From: Burkholderiaceae bacterium
GTDB taxonomy: Bacteria; Pseudomonadota; Gammaproteobacteria; Burkholderiales; Burkholderiaceae_E
DNA length: 64,000 nucleotides
Assembly (NCBI GenBank): GCA_024637155.1
Contig: JAGXFR010000041.1
Coordinates: forward strand, 112,926 to 176,925
Direction of reading: 5' to 3'
Both the position numbers and the translations under genes were made by a program. The first letter of the stretch is position 1. Each line of letters opens with the position of its first letter. Shown piece after piece: positions 39,661 through 47,922 of this stretch. The notes under the pieces were generated by a model that ran no database searches, was not told where the DNA came from, and saw nothing but the letters and a program-made list of their open reading frames with translations.

Positions 39661-41328
39661 TCAGACGCGTCGGCGATCGAAATCGGGTCGCGAACCCGTG
39701 CCGTAGACGCGCAGCGCGCCGTTTTCGCCGGTGGCGTTGGGCCGCTGGAAGACCCAGTTCTGCCAGGCCGTGAGACGCCCGAAGATGCGCGTCGCCATTG
39801 TTTCGGCGCCGGGGAAGCGCAGGTTGGCCTCCATCGCGGTGAGCGCATCGGGCGACTGCGCCGCGCGCTGCTCGACGGCGATGCGCACTTCTTCCTCGTA
39901 ATCCAGATCGTCGGGTGCCGCAGTGACCAGCCCCAGCTCGTCGCACTGCGCAGCCCCGAGCGCCTCGCCGACTCTTGCGCGCAGGCCGTCCGGGACCCGT
40001 CCGCTGTAGTGCGCCTCGATTCGCGTTGCGCCGCTGGCCATCGGGAAGCGCCCGAAATTCGAGTTCCCCAGCACCAGCGTCGCGCCGGGCTCTGCGTCCT
40101 CGGTATCGAGCATGTAGACGCGATCCGCGGCGAGCGCCACCTCGAGCAGCAGGCCCGCGAAGCACGAGCCTGGCTCGACCAGCGCGAACATCGAGCGCGA
40201 TCCCACGTCGAGCCGTGACAGCAGCCGGCGCCAGGAACCGACTACCTGTCGCACGAACCAGTGATCCGGGTTCGCTTCGAGAAACGCGTCGTGCGCGAGC
40301 ACGCCGGCGAGATCGCCCTCGGCACGCAGCAGCCAGACGCCGATTTCGGTTTCGTTCGTGCGCAGATGCAGCACGAGGTCCTCGAATTCCCGCGCCAGTC
40401 GCAGCGCCCAAACCGCACTGCCGGCGCGTTGCGCGGCCGCGCCATCGGCGGGCGCTTCCTCCTGCGGGCCCGACAGGGTGATCGTCGCGCTGCGCTGGGC
40501 GCGATCGATCACGCAGCGCACCAGCGAATAGGTGCGCGCATCCGCCTCTTCCCGGCACTCGAGCGGCGCGAGCGCGACGCCCTTCTCCGCCGCCGGGCGG
40601 CGCTGGTCGCCGGCGAGCCGCGCGGCGTGCGTCGCCACCGCATCGTCGAATGCGGCGGGCTTGGCGATGTGGTCCACCAGGCGCCATTGCAGCGCCCGAT
40701 CCGCCCGCACGCCCTCGGCGGTCGTGCAGAACAGGTCGGCCAGATCGCGCCGCACGCGGCGCTTGTCCACCAGCCGCGTGAGCCCCCCGGTGCCGGGCAG
40801 CACCCCCAGCAGGGGCACCTCGGGAAGACTGACCGTGCTGGAGCGGTCGTCGACCATCAGGATCTCGTCGCACGCGAGTGCGAGCTCGTAACCGCCTCCG
40901 GCGCAGGCGCCGTTGACCGCAGCCAGAAAGTGGATCCCCTCGAAGCTGCTGGAGTCCTCCATGCCGTTGCGCGTCTCGTTGGTGAACTTGCAGAAGTTCA
41001 CCTTGTCGCCGTGGCTGGAGAGCCCGAGCATGTAGATGTTGGCCCCCGAGCAGAACATGCGCGAGCGCGCGCTTGCGACCACCACCGTACGCACGCTCGG
41101 ATGCTCGTAGCGAATCCGGTTGAGCGCGTCGTTCAGCTCGATGTCCACACCGAGGTCGTAGGAATTGAGCTTGAGCAGGTAGCCCGGCGCAATGCCGCCG
41201 TCCTCAGCAACATCGAGTTCGAGGCGCGCGAGGACTCCGTCCACGCTCAGCTTCCAGTGTTTATACCGTGAAGGCTCCGTGGCGAATCGGATCGGCGCGG
41301 TGGCGCCGCTGTATGCTTCGGCTGGCAT
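39661..41328 (-). CDS. boxC: 2,3-epoxybenzoyl-CoA dihydrolase BoxC
   Basis: A 555-residue crotonase-superfamily enzyme that opens 2,3-epoxybenzoyl-CoA to 3,4-dehydroadipyl-CoA semialdehyde and formate. It has two crotonase-like halves. The first carries AARSRMFCSGANIYMLGLSSH-type oxyanion sequence (SARSRMFCSGANIYML) and VNGACAGGGYELALACDEI. The C-terminal block NWVFQRPNATGENGALRVYG is characteristic of BoxC. AGGAGACAG precedes the ATG at 41328. It is first in the boxC-boxB-ligase operon and diverges from the flavodoxin gene. Confidence 0.95.
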   Translation of the reverse strand: MPAEAYSGATAPIRFATEPSRYKHWKLSVDGVLARLELDVAEDGGIAPGYLLKLNSYDLGVDIELNDALNRIRYEHPSVRTVVVASARSRMFCSGANIYMLGLSSHGDKVNFCKFTNETRNGMEDSSSFEGIHFLAAVNGACAGGGYELALACDEILMVDDRSSTVSLPEVPLLGVLPGTGGLTRLVDKRRVRRDLADLFCTTAEGVRADRALQWRLVDHIAKPAAFDDAVATHAARLAGDQRRPAAEKGVALAPLECREEADARTYSLVRCVIDRAQRSATITLSGPQEEAPADGAAAQRAGSAVWALRLAREFEDLVLHLRTNETEIGVWLLRAEGDLAGVLAHDAFLEANPDHWFVRQVVGSWRRLLSRLDVGSRSMFALVEPGSCFAGLLLEVALAADRVYMLDTEDAEPGATLVLGNSNFGRFPMASGATRIEAHYSGRVPDGLRARVGEALGAAQCDELGLVTAAPDDLDYEEEVRIAVEQRAAQSPDALTAMEANLRFPGAETMATRIFGRLTAWQNWVFQRPNATGENGALRVYGTGSRPDFDRRRV

Positions 41329-41472
41329 CGCTGTCTCCTGCAGCTGTGACGTCGCGGCGCTGGATCGCTTCAACGCCGTCGGGCGGGCCGCTCAGGCAAA
41401 GCTACCACGCCAGCTTGCCGGCGCGGTTGCGGATCCCGGTGTTTGCCACAGCTTACTGCGCCGGGAAAGGAA

Positions 41473-41487
41473 TTGCAATAAAATGCC
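41473..41487. promoter_or_regulatory. weaker candidate BoxR site in the boxC/flavodoxin promoter region
   Basis: TTGCAATAAAATGCC agrees at about 10 of 15 positions with the stronger motif at 41502-41516. It keeps the TGC and TGCC ends. It lies in the 192-base divergent spacer between boxC and the flavodoxin gene, which otherwise holds only promoters. Confidence 0.35.
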
Positions 41488-41501
41488 TTCTCTGCCGTTT
41501 C

Positions 41502-41516
41502 ATGCTTTATAGTGCC
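41502..41516. promoter_or_regulatory. candidate BoxR operator upstream of flavodoxin/boxC
   Basis: ATGCTTTATAGTGCC matches 13 of 15 positions of the reverse complement of 42951-42965, which lies in the boxR/hydrolase spacer. Operators of BoxR/BzdR regulators contain TGCA-type half sites, and this motif has TGC and GTGC(C) half sites around an AT core. The assignment is from recurrence and position, not experiment. Confidence 0.5.
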
Positions 41517-41520
41517 TTTC

Positions 41521-41988
41521 ATGCGCATACATATTCTTGTCGCCACGATGACCGGGACCGCCGAAATGGTCGCCCAGGAAATCGAGCTCACCTATGGCGA
41601 CGATGACACCGAAATCATCGTGACGCCCATGGACAGCCTCGGGCCCGAGGTGTTCGAGGGCGACGAGATCTACCTCATCTGCACCTCCACCTACGGACAG
41701 GGCGATGTGCCGGACAACGGCAAGCCGCTCTACGAGGCGCTGCGCACGCAGCGCCCCGATCTATCAGCGGTGCGCTACGGCGTCATCGGCCTGGGGGACA
41801 ACACCTACAAGGACACCTTCAATTTCGGCGGCCAGAAGTTCGACGAGCTCCTTGCGGAACTGGGCGCGCAGCGCATCGGCGAACGCGCCCGCATCGACGC
41901 TTCGGGGAGCGAACTTCCCGAAGACCTCGCGCTCGAATGGATGCCGGACTGGCTCGAACTGGCCCGCGCCGCGACGCGCACGAACTGA
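41521..41988 (+). CDS. flavodoxin-like (MioC/sulfite reductase flavodoxin domain) protein
   Basis: A 155-residue FMN-binding protein. The phosphate loop is ATMTGTAEMVAQEI, the two aromatic loops are STYGQGDVPDNGKPL and GLGDNTYKDTFNFGGQKFDELL, and the length is right for a free-standing short-chain flavodoxin. It carries electrons between a reductase and a partner enzyme. Being divergent from boxC and sharing a candidate BoxR site, it might supply electrons to the BoxB oxygenase. That is inference. An in-frame GTG nine bases upstream is an alternative start. Confidence 0.88.
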   Translation: MRIHILVATMTGTAEMVAQEIELTYGDDDTEIIVTPMDSLGPEVFEGDEIYLICTSTYGQGDVPDNGKPLYEALRTQRPDLSAVRYGVIGLGDNTYKDTFNFGGQKFDELLAELGAQRIGERARIDASGSELPEDLALEWMPDWLELARAATRTN

Positions 41989-42000
41989 ATCCGCAACCGT

Positions 42001-42915
42001 TCAGCGCGGCGCAGCCTTCCCGCTGCGGCGGGTCGCGCCGGCGCCGCCGCGCGCCTCACCGATCGCCGCGAGCACCGTCTCGACACAGCGCTCGACACGG
42101 TTCGCACTCGTGTCCATGCGCAGGTCCGCCTGTGCGTAGAGCGACTCACGCTCGGCGAGGATGGCGCGCAGTTCGCTCATCGCCTGGGCGCGGCCGCGAA
42201 TCGGGCGCAGATCGCCGTCGGCAATCACGCGCTTCATGTGGTCCTGCGGCTCCGCGCGCAGCCACACGGTGAAGCAGTTCGTGCGCAGCATTTCGAAGAC
42301 CTGCGGCTCGGTCGGCAGCGACCCGCCCGTGGCGATCACCCGCGCGCCTTCCCGCGCCACGAGCTTCTCGAGCGCGCGGCGCTCGTGCGCACGGTACGCG
42401 TCCTGCCCGTAGAGCGAGAACAGGTTCGCGAGGCTCATCCCGGCTTCGCGTTCCACCTCCTGATCCAGCTCGTGGAACGGGATCTGCAACCGCCGCGCGA
42501 GCGCCGCCCCGAGCGTGGACTTGCCCGCCCCGCGCAAGCCGATGAGCGCGATGCGCTGGCGGCGCGCCTGGCTGATGCGCCCGAAACGCTGCTCGAGCGT
42601 CACAGCCGCCAGGGCGAGCGTGTCGGCATCCAGATAACGCAACACGGAAAGGATCTGCGCGGTGGCGGGCCCGTCGGGCGCGTCGAGCAGCAGCAGCTCG
42701 GGGACGACCTCGAGCGCCAGGGCGACCCGCCGGATCAGCAGGATCGAGGCATTGCCCTCGCCCAGTTCGAGCTGCGCGAGATAGCGCTCGGAGAGGCCGG
42801 ACTTTTCCGCCAGGGCGCGACGCGTCAGCCCGATCGCCTCGCGGCGCTGGCGCACCCGCGCGCCGAGTCGGGCGAGGTACGGGTCGTCATCCTGATGGTT
42901 GCCTCGGGCTGGCAT
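42001..42915 (-). CDS. boxR: benzoyl-CoA-responsive regulator BoxR (XRE HTH + shikimate kinase-like domain)
   Basis: A 304-residue repressor of the BzdR/BoxR family. Residues ~13-75 are an XRE helix-turn-helix (LARLGARVRQRREAIGLTRR, SGLSERYLAQLELGEGNASI). Residues ~120-290 are a shikimate kinase-like domain with Walker A GLRGAGKST at 126-134, which binds benzoyl-CoA rather than acting as a kinase in known members. The ATG at 42915 gives the usual N-terminus. One at 42936 adds seven residues. A copy of the 15-bp motif lies 36 bases upstream, consistent with autoregulation. Confidence 0.95.
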   Translation of the reverse strand: MPARGNHQDDDPYLARLGARVRQRREAIGLTRRALAEKSGLSERYLAQLELGEGNASILLIRRVALALEVVPELLLLDAPDGPATAQILSVLRYLDADTLALAAVTLEQRFGRISQARRQRIALIGLRGAGKSTLGAALARRLQIPFHELDQEVEREAGMSLANLFSLYGQDAYRAHERRALEKLVAREGARVIATGGSLPTEPQVFEMLRTNCFTVWLRAEPQDHMKRVIADGDLRPIRGRAQAMSELRAILAERESLYAQADLRMDTSANRVERCVETVLAAIGEARGGAGATRRSGKAAPR

Positions 42916-42950
42916 TGGATAGCAAGATAGCCACAAGAACCGAATTGAGT

Positions 42951-42965
42951 GGCACTATAGCGCAT
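42951..42965. promoter_or_regulatory. candidate BoxR operator between boxR and the hydrolase gene
   Basis: GGCACTATAGCGCAT, whose reverse complement is ATGCGCTATAGTGCC, matches the site before the flavodoxin gene at 13 of 15 bases. The spacer between the two divergent starts is only 48 bases, and the motif touches the hydrolase start codon, so binding would affect both genes. Confidence 0.5.
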
Positions 42966-43788
42966 GATCATGGAAAGTCCAGCACCCATCGAATCCAGTC
43001 CCTGCCCCCGGCTTGCCGCGGCGACGCGCCGGGCGCGCATCGGCTCGTACATGATCGAATTCGCCACGCTCGGCGACCCTTCTGCGGCGGACCCGACGCT
43101 CGTGTTCCTGCACGAAGGCCTGGGCTGCCTCGCCATGTGGCGCGACTTTCCCACGCGCGTCGCACGCGCACTCGATCTGCCTGCGCTGGTTTATTCGCGC
43201 CGCGGCTACGGCGATTCGGACCCCTTCGACGGGCCGCTTCCTTCCCGCTTCATGCACGATGAGGCGAACGAGGCGCTGCCCGCACTGTTGGCGCATCTCG
43301 GCATCACCCACCCGATCCTGGTGGGCCACAGCGACGGCGGCTCGATCGCGCTGCTGCACGCCGCCGATGCAACGGCTCAGATCAGCGCGGTCATCGCCAT
43401 CGCGCCGCACCTGTTCGTCGAACCCGTCTGCGTCGAGATGATCGCCCGCACTGCCGACGCGTTCCCCGACGGCCGTCTCGCGCGCGCCCTGGGGCGCTAT
43501 CACCGCGACCCGCAACGGACCTTCGCGGCTTGGAGCGGAATCTGGCTCGCGCCCGAATTCCTGGCGTGGAATATCGAGTCCGAAGTGGCCCGCGTGCGCT
43601 GTCCGGTGCTCGCGCTGCAGGGGACCGAGGACCAGTACGCAACGCTGCGCCAGATCGAGCGCGTCGCCGAATTGGCGGCCGATGGGCATGCGCAGGCGAT
43701 CCCGGGAGCGCGGCACAGCCCGCACCTCGAGCAGCCTGAGGCAGTGGCCTCGCAGATCGTGCGCTTCGTGAAAAACCGGATCGGGTGA
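42964..43788 (+). CDS. alpha/beta hydrolase
   Basis: A 274-residue serine hydrolase. The oxyanion region is FLHEGLGCLAMWRDFP, the nucleophile elbow GHSDGGS, and the late acid and base lie near EDQYAT and GARHSPHLEQPE. No signal peptide is visible, so it is cytoplasmic. It is divergent from boxR and upstream of the transporter. An accessory role in aromatic acid catabolism, such as hydrolysing a lactone or a thioester by-product, is likely but unproven. The first ATG is at 42964. Because the candidate operator overlaps it, a later start such as 42970 or 43051 is possible. Confidence 0.86.
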   Translation: MIMESPAPIESSPCPRLAAATRRARIGSYMIEFATLGDPSAADPTLVFLHEGLGCLAMWRDFPTRVARALDLPALVYSRRGYGDSDPFDGPLPSRFMHDEANEALPALLAHLGITHPILVGHSDGGSIALLHAADATAQISAVIAIAPHLFVEPVCVEMIARTADAFPDGRLARALGRYHRDPQRTFAAWSGIWLAPEFLAWNIESEVARVRCPVLALQGTEDQYATLRQIERVAELAADGHAQAIPGARHSPHLEQPEAVASQIVRFVKNRIG

Positions 43789-43884
43789 GGGCGAATCCCG
43801 GCGCACAGGAGGGCTATCTTGGAGGTTATCCCCTTGACTTGTGAAATTTGCCCGGTTTCGCATACACTTACGCGTAGCGAGCCA

Positions 43885-43914
43885 ATTCGGCATTCCGGTA
43901 CCGTAATGCCGAAT
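43885..43914. promoter_or_regulatory. near-perfect 30-bp palindrome before the ABC transporter operon
   Basis: Outer arms ATTCGGCATT and AATGCCGAAT flank a central CGGTACCG, with one unpaired base on each side of the centre, so 28 of 30 bases obey the symmetry. It lies 36 bases before the ATG of the binding-protein gene and downstream of a plausible TTGTGA-N18-TACACT promoter. It could be an operator or a 5' UTR hairpin. Confidence 0.7.
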
Positions 43915-43950
43915 ACCAACGAGGATCGCACTACAAGGAGGAGACAGACG

Positions 43951-45126
43951 ATGAAGAGCACATTGAGGTTGGCCGTCGCCGCGGCCGCGGTCACCGCCGC
44001 GCTCGCTGCACCGGCGCTTACGCAGGCGCAGATCCGGATCGGCTTCATGGCCGTACTGTCCGGACCGCAAGGCCCGCTCGGCCAGGACCAGTACGACGCC
44101 TTCATGCTGGTCGTCGAGCAGAACGGCGGAAAACTCGGCGGCGTCCCGGTGCAGGTGTTTCGCGAGGACACTCAGCTCAAGCCCGAAGTCGCGGTGCAGG
44201 TCGCCGACAAGCTCATCGAGAAGGAGAAGGTTCAGATCATCACCGGAGTCACGTTCTCCAACGTGATGATGGCAATCCACAAGAAGATCACCGACAAGGA
44301 GGTCTTCCTGATCGGCTCGAACGCCGGGCCGTCCCCGATCGCGGGCGCGCAGTGCTCGCCGTATTTCTTCTCGACTTCGTGGGAGGGCGGCCAGCAGCCT
44401 GAGGTCGTGGGCAAGTATGCTGCCGACAAGGGCTACACGAAGGTGATGACAATCGCGCCGAACTATCAGGCCGGCAAGGACTTCGTCGCCGGGTTCCGGC
44501 GCAATTACACGACGCCCACGACCGGCGAACTCTGGCCGGCGCTGGGCACGCAGGACTATTCCGCCGAGATCGCGCAGATCGCCGCGGGCCAGCCGCAGGC
44601 CGTGTTTGCCTTCCTCCCGGGCGGCATGGGAATCAATTTCGTCAAGCAGTGGAACCAGTCCGGCCTGAAGGGCAAGATCCCGCTGCTCACCGCCTCGACT
44701 GCGGATGGCATCGGTCTTCCGGCCATGGGCGATGCGGCGCTCGGCGTGATCGCCGGCAGTTTCTGGGGACCCGATTTCGCCAATCCGGTGAACCAGAAAT
44801 TCGTCAAGGACTTCGAGGCCAAGTACAAGCGCATTCCCTCGCAATACGCGGCCCAGTCCTATGACGCCGCGCTGCTGCTCGACTCGGCGATCGCCAAGGT
44901 GGGCGGCAAGGTCGACGACAAGAAGGCGTTCATGGCGGCACTCAAGGCGGCCGACTTCAAGTCGCTGCGCGGCGACTTCAAGTACAACACCAATCACTTC
45001 GCGATTCAGGACTTCCACGTCTTCGAGGCGGTCAAGGACGCGCAGGGCCGGATGACGCTGAAGACCGTGGCGACACCGCTCAAGGGCTACAAGGACGCGT
45101 TCTACACGCAGTGCCCGCTGAAATAG
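43951..45126 (+). CDS. ABC transporter periplasmic substrate-binding protein (branched-chain type)
   Basis: A 391-residue type I periplasmic binding protein. The Sec signal peptide ends around ALTQA, and the mature chain opens IRIGFMAVLSGPQGPLGQDQ, as in LivJ/BenK-like proteins. The protein ends with a Cys-containing tail (YTQCPLK). A strong AAGGAGGAG site precedes the ATG. The four following genes encode the rest of the importer. Placement beside the box genes suggests benzoate or another aromatic acid as substrate rather than amino acids. This is inference from context. Confidence 0.93.
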   Translation: MKSTLRLAVAAAAVTAALAAPALTQAQIRIGFMAVLSGPQGPLGQDQYDAFMLVVEQNGGKLGGVPVQVFREDTQLKPEVAVQVADKLIEKEKVQIITGVTFSNVMMAIHKKITDKEVFLIGSNAGPSPIAGAQCSPYFFSTSWEGGQQPEVVGKYAADKGYTKVMTIAPNYQAGKDFVAGFRRNYTTPTTGELWPALGTQDYSAEIAQIAAGQPQAVFAFLPGGMGINFVKQWNQSGLKGKIPLLTASTADGIGLPAMGDAALGVIAGSFWGPDFANPVNQKFVKDFEAKYKRIPSQYAAQSYDAALLLDSAIAKVGGKVDDKKAFMAALKAADFKSLRGDFKYNTNHFAIQDFHVFEAVKDAQGRMTLKTVATPLKGYKDAFYTQCPLK

Positions 45127-45138
45127 ACGGGCTCCAGT

Positions 45139-45172
45139 CGCGCCGGACGGGGCACGCGCCTCGCCCGGCGCG
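45139..45172 (+). terminator. stem-loop between binding-protein and permease genes
   Basis: CGCGCCGG pairs with CCGGCGCG and is followed by TTTGTGTG. The run of T is short, so it probably acts as a leaky terminator or 3' stabiliser that keeps the binding protein more abundant than the membrane components. Confidence 0.5.
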
Positions 45173-45205
45173 TTTGTGTGCTCCCTGTCCGATGCCGGAT
45201 CACTC

Positions 45206-46126
45206 ATGACCCTCGGTCTCGTCCTCACCCAGTTGCTCAACGGACTGCAACTCGGCGTGCTGCTCTTCCTGCTCGCCGCGGGGCTGACGCTGGTCTTCGG
45301 GATCATGAACTTCGTGAATCTCGCACACGGCTCGCTCTACATGCTGGGCGCGTACTTTGCTGCGGCGACGGCCAATGCCACCGGTTCTTTCCTCATCGCG
45401 GCACTCGTCGCCGTTCCCGGCACGATGCTCGCCGGGATGCTGATCGAGCGCATCGCACTCTCCGGACTCTACGCGCGCGACCACCTCGACCAGGTGCTCG
45501 CCACATTCGGGCTGGTGCTCTTCTTCAACGAACTGGTGCGCATCATCTGGGGTGTCTCGCCGCTGTACGCGCAGACGCCGGAGTGGCTTTCGGGGATCCT
45601 CACCTTCGGCGGCCTGTTCTATCCGGTCTACCGCGTGGCGATCATCACCGTCGGGCTGCTCGTCGCGCTCTTTCTCTACTGGCTGATCAACCACACGCGC
45701 GTGGGGATGCTGATCCGCGCGGGAGCGACCAACGCGGAGATGGTCGGCGCACTGGGCGTGAACATCCGGCTGCTCAACACCCTGATCTTCGGCCTGGGCG
45801 CGGGACTCGCGGGACTCGCCGGGTTGATGGCCGGGCCGATCTTCTCGGTTCAGTCGGCGATGGGCGAGGCCATCCTGATCCAGACGCTCGTGGTCATCGT
45901 GGTGGGGGGCATCGGATCGATTCGCGGCGCGTTCCTCGCGGCGCTCATCGTCGGCGTGGTCGACACGATGGGTCGCGTGTTCCTGCCGATCGCGATGATG
46001 ACGGTGATGAGTCCGAGCTTCGCGCAGGCGGCCGGCCCGGCGCTCGCATCGATGATGATCTATCTGCTGATGGCCGCAGTGCTCGCGTTCAAGCCCGCGG
46101 GACTCTTCCCCGTGCGGCACGGCTGA
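45206..46126 (+). CDS. ABC transporter permease, LivH family
   Basis: A 306-residue inner-membrane permease of the branched-chain amino acid/aromatic acid importer class, with about eight TM helices. LivH landmarks are GLTLVFGIMNFVNLAHGSLYMLGAY near the N-terminus and GGIGSIRGAFLAALIVGVVD towards the end. The start at 45206 begins MTLGLVLTQLLNGLQLG, the usual N-terminus. It pairs with the LivM-type subunit 15 bases downstream. Confidence 0.95.
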   Translation: MTLGLVLTQLLNGLQLGVLLFLLAAGLTLVFGIMNFVNLAHGSLYMLGAYFAAATANATGSFLIAALVAVPGTMLAGMLIERIALSGLYARDHLDQVLATFGLVLFFNELVRIIWGVSPLYAQTPEWLSGILTFGGLFYPVYRVAIITVGLLVALFLYWLINHTRVGMLIRAGATNAEMVGALGVNIRLLNTLIFGLGAGLAGLAGLMAGPIFSVQSAMGEAILIQTLVVIVVGGIGSIRGAFLAALIVGVVDTMGRVFLPIAMMTVMSPSFAQAAGPALASMMIYLLMAAVLAFKPAGLFPVRHG

Positions 46127-46141
46127 GCGAGGCGCTCGCAC

Positions 46142-47119
46142 ATGTTTCCCGAACCCGTCTCGTTGCGCTCGCCGCGGCCCTGGGTCGTGATCGTTTTGCT
46201 GACGCTGCTCGCGCTCGTGCCGGTCTACGCCCATTTCGCCGCGCAGCCGTTCTATGTCACGCAGTATTCGCGAATCCTGATCTATGCGATCGCCGCGTGC
46301 AGCCTGAATCTGCTCATCGGCTACACCGGCCTGGTGAGCTTCGGCCACGCGCTCTACCTTGGGCTGGGCGCCTACGCGGTGGGCATCCTGAGCACGCACG
46401 GCATCCTGAACGGCTGGCTGCACGTGGGCGCCGCGATTCTGGCCGCCGCGCTCGTGGCCTTCGCCACCGGGCTGGTCGTGCTGCGCACCAGCGGGATGGC
46501 CTTCATCATGATCACGCTGGCGTTTGCGCAGATGTTCTACTACCTGGGCGTGTCGCTGAAGAACTATGGCGGCGACGACGGAATCCGGCTCGACAGCCGT
46601 TCGGCGTTCGCATCCCTCGATCTTTCGTCCAGCGTGACGCTCTACTACCTGTGCTTCGCGTTGCTGCTCGCCGTTCTCTACCTGTCGTGGCGGCTGGTCC
46701 ACGCACGATTCGGATTCACGCTGCGCGGCATCCAGGCGAACGAGCGCCGCATGAAGGCGATGGGCTTTCGCACGCTGCGCTACAAGCTCGCCATCTATGT
46801 GGTGGCCGGCTGTGTCACCGCGGTGGCCGGCGCGTTGCTCGCCAATCTCACCGAGTACACCTCGCCCGCCTACGCCGCGTGGACCGTTTCCGGCGAGTTG
46901 ATCGTCATGGTCGTGCTCGGGGGCATGGGAACGATCATCGGGCCCCTGGTCGGCGCGCTCGCGCTGCTGCTCCTCGAGGAATGGCTGGCGTCGGTCACCC
47001 AGCACTGGATGGCGCCGCTGGGACTCATCATCGTCGCGGTGGTGCTGCTTGCCAAGCGCGGACTCTACGGCTCGTTCCAGGCGTGGGCGACGCATCGCGA
47101 ACGGGAGACCCGGCGATGA
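46142..47119 (+). CDS. ABC transporter permease, LivM family
   Basis: A 325-residue inner-membrane permease. Motifs include ACSLNLLIGYTGLVSFGHALYLGLGAYAVG and, near the C-terminus, VLGGMGTIIGPLVGALALLLLEE, both standard for LivM. It has about ten TM helices. The stop overlaps the start of the ATPase gene (ATGA). With the LivH-type subunit it forms the translocation channel. Confidence 0.95.
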   Translation: MFPEPVSLRSPRPWVVIVLLTLLALVPVYAHFAAQPFYVTQYSRILIYAIAACSLNLLIGYTGLVSFGHALYLGLGAYAVGILSTHGILNGWLHVGAAILAAALVAFATGLVVLRTSGMAFIMITLAFAQMFYYLGVSLKNYGGDDGIRLDSRSAFASLDLSSSVTLYYLCFALLLAVLYLSWRLVHARFGFTLRGIQANERRMKAMGFRTLRYKLAIYVVAGCVTAVAGALLANLTEYTSPAYAAWTVSGELIVMVVLGGMGTIIGPLVGALALLLLEEWLASVTQHWMAPLGLIIVAVVLLAKRGLYGSFQAWATHRERETRR

Positions 47120-47922
47120 GTGGGGCCGAGCGCCAACCCACGCCTCGGCCGTCGCCGTCGGGCGCCGCGCCGCCGGTGCTGGAGACCCGCGGACTCGTCA
47201 AACGCTTCGGCGGATTGCTCGCCACCGACGACGTCAGCCTGCAGCTGCTGCCGGGTGAAATCCATGCCCTGATCGGCCCCAACGGGGCCGGCAAGACCAC
47301 GCTGATCGGGCAGATCACCGGCGAATTGCGCCAGGACGCCGGGCAGGTGCTGATCAACGGACGGGACATTACCCGACTCTCGGTCGCACAGCGCTCGCGG
47401 CGGGGGCTGGGGCGCTCCTACCAGATCACCCAGTTCTGCCCGAGTTTCACCGCGCTCGAGAATGTGGCGATGGCCGCGCTCGCCCGCAGCGGCAGCGCGT
47501 TCCCGAGCTGGCGTCCGCTGCATGCCGAGCGCCGGCTGCTCGACCCGGCGCGCGCGGCGCTCGAGACCGTGGGGCTGGGCGCACAGGCCGGCACCATCGC
47601 GGGCACGATGTCGCACGGCGAGCATCGGCAACTCGAGCTCGCGATGGCGCTCGCGCTCGAGCCGAAGATTCTTCTGCTCGACGAACCGCTCGCGGGAATG
47701 AGCGGCGCGGAATCCGAAACGATGGTGCAGCTCCTCGCGGGGCTGCGTGGTCGCTACCCGGTGCTGCTCGTCGAACACGACATGAAGGCCGTCTTCACGC
47801 TCGCCGACCGGATCAGCACGCTGGTCTACGGGCGGGTCATCGCATCGGGCCGACCCGACGAGATCCGCAACAACCCCGAGGTGCGCAGCGCCTACCTCGG
47901 CGACGAGGAGCTCCTCGCGTGA
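47116..47922 (+). CDS. ABC transporter ATP-binding protein, LivG family
   Basis: A 268-residue cytoplasmic ATPase. Walker A is GPNGAGKTT, the signature is MSHGEHRQLELAMAL (the usual LSHGEQRQ with two changes), Walker B is ILLLDEP, and the switch His is in VEHDM. A Pro-rich 20-residue N-terminal extension precedes the domain. The ATG overlaps the permease stop, and its own stop overlaps the next start (GTGA), so the whole set is tightly coupled. Confidence 0.95.
   Translation: MSGAERQPTPRPSPSGAAPPVLETRGLVKRFGGLLATDDVSLQLLPGEIHALIGPNGAGKTTLIGQITGELRQDAGQVLINGRDITRLSVAQRSRRGLGRSYQITQFCPSFTALENVAMAALARSGSAFPSWRPLHAERRLLDPARAALETVGLGAQAGTIAGTMSHGEHRQLELAMALALEPKILLLDEPLAGMSGAESETMVQLLAGLRGRYPVLLVEHDMKAVFTLADRISTLVYGRVIASGRPDEIRNNPEVRSAYLGDEELLA

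Noticed and set aside
45200..47095. Long minus-strand frame opposite the permease genes.
   Set aside because: Charged low-complexity translation with no domains, antisense to well-defined LivH and LivM genes.
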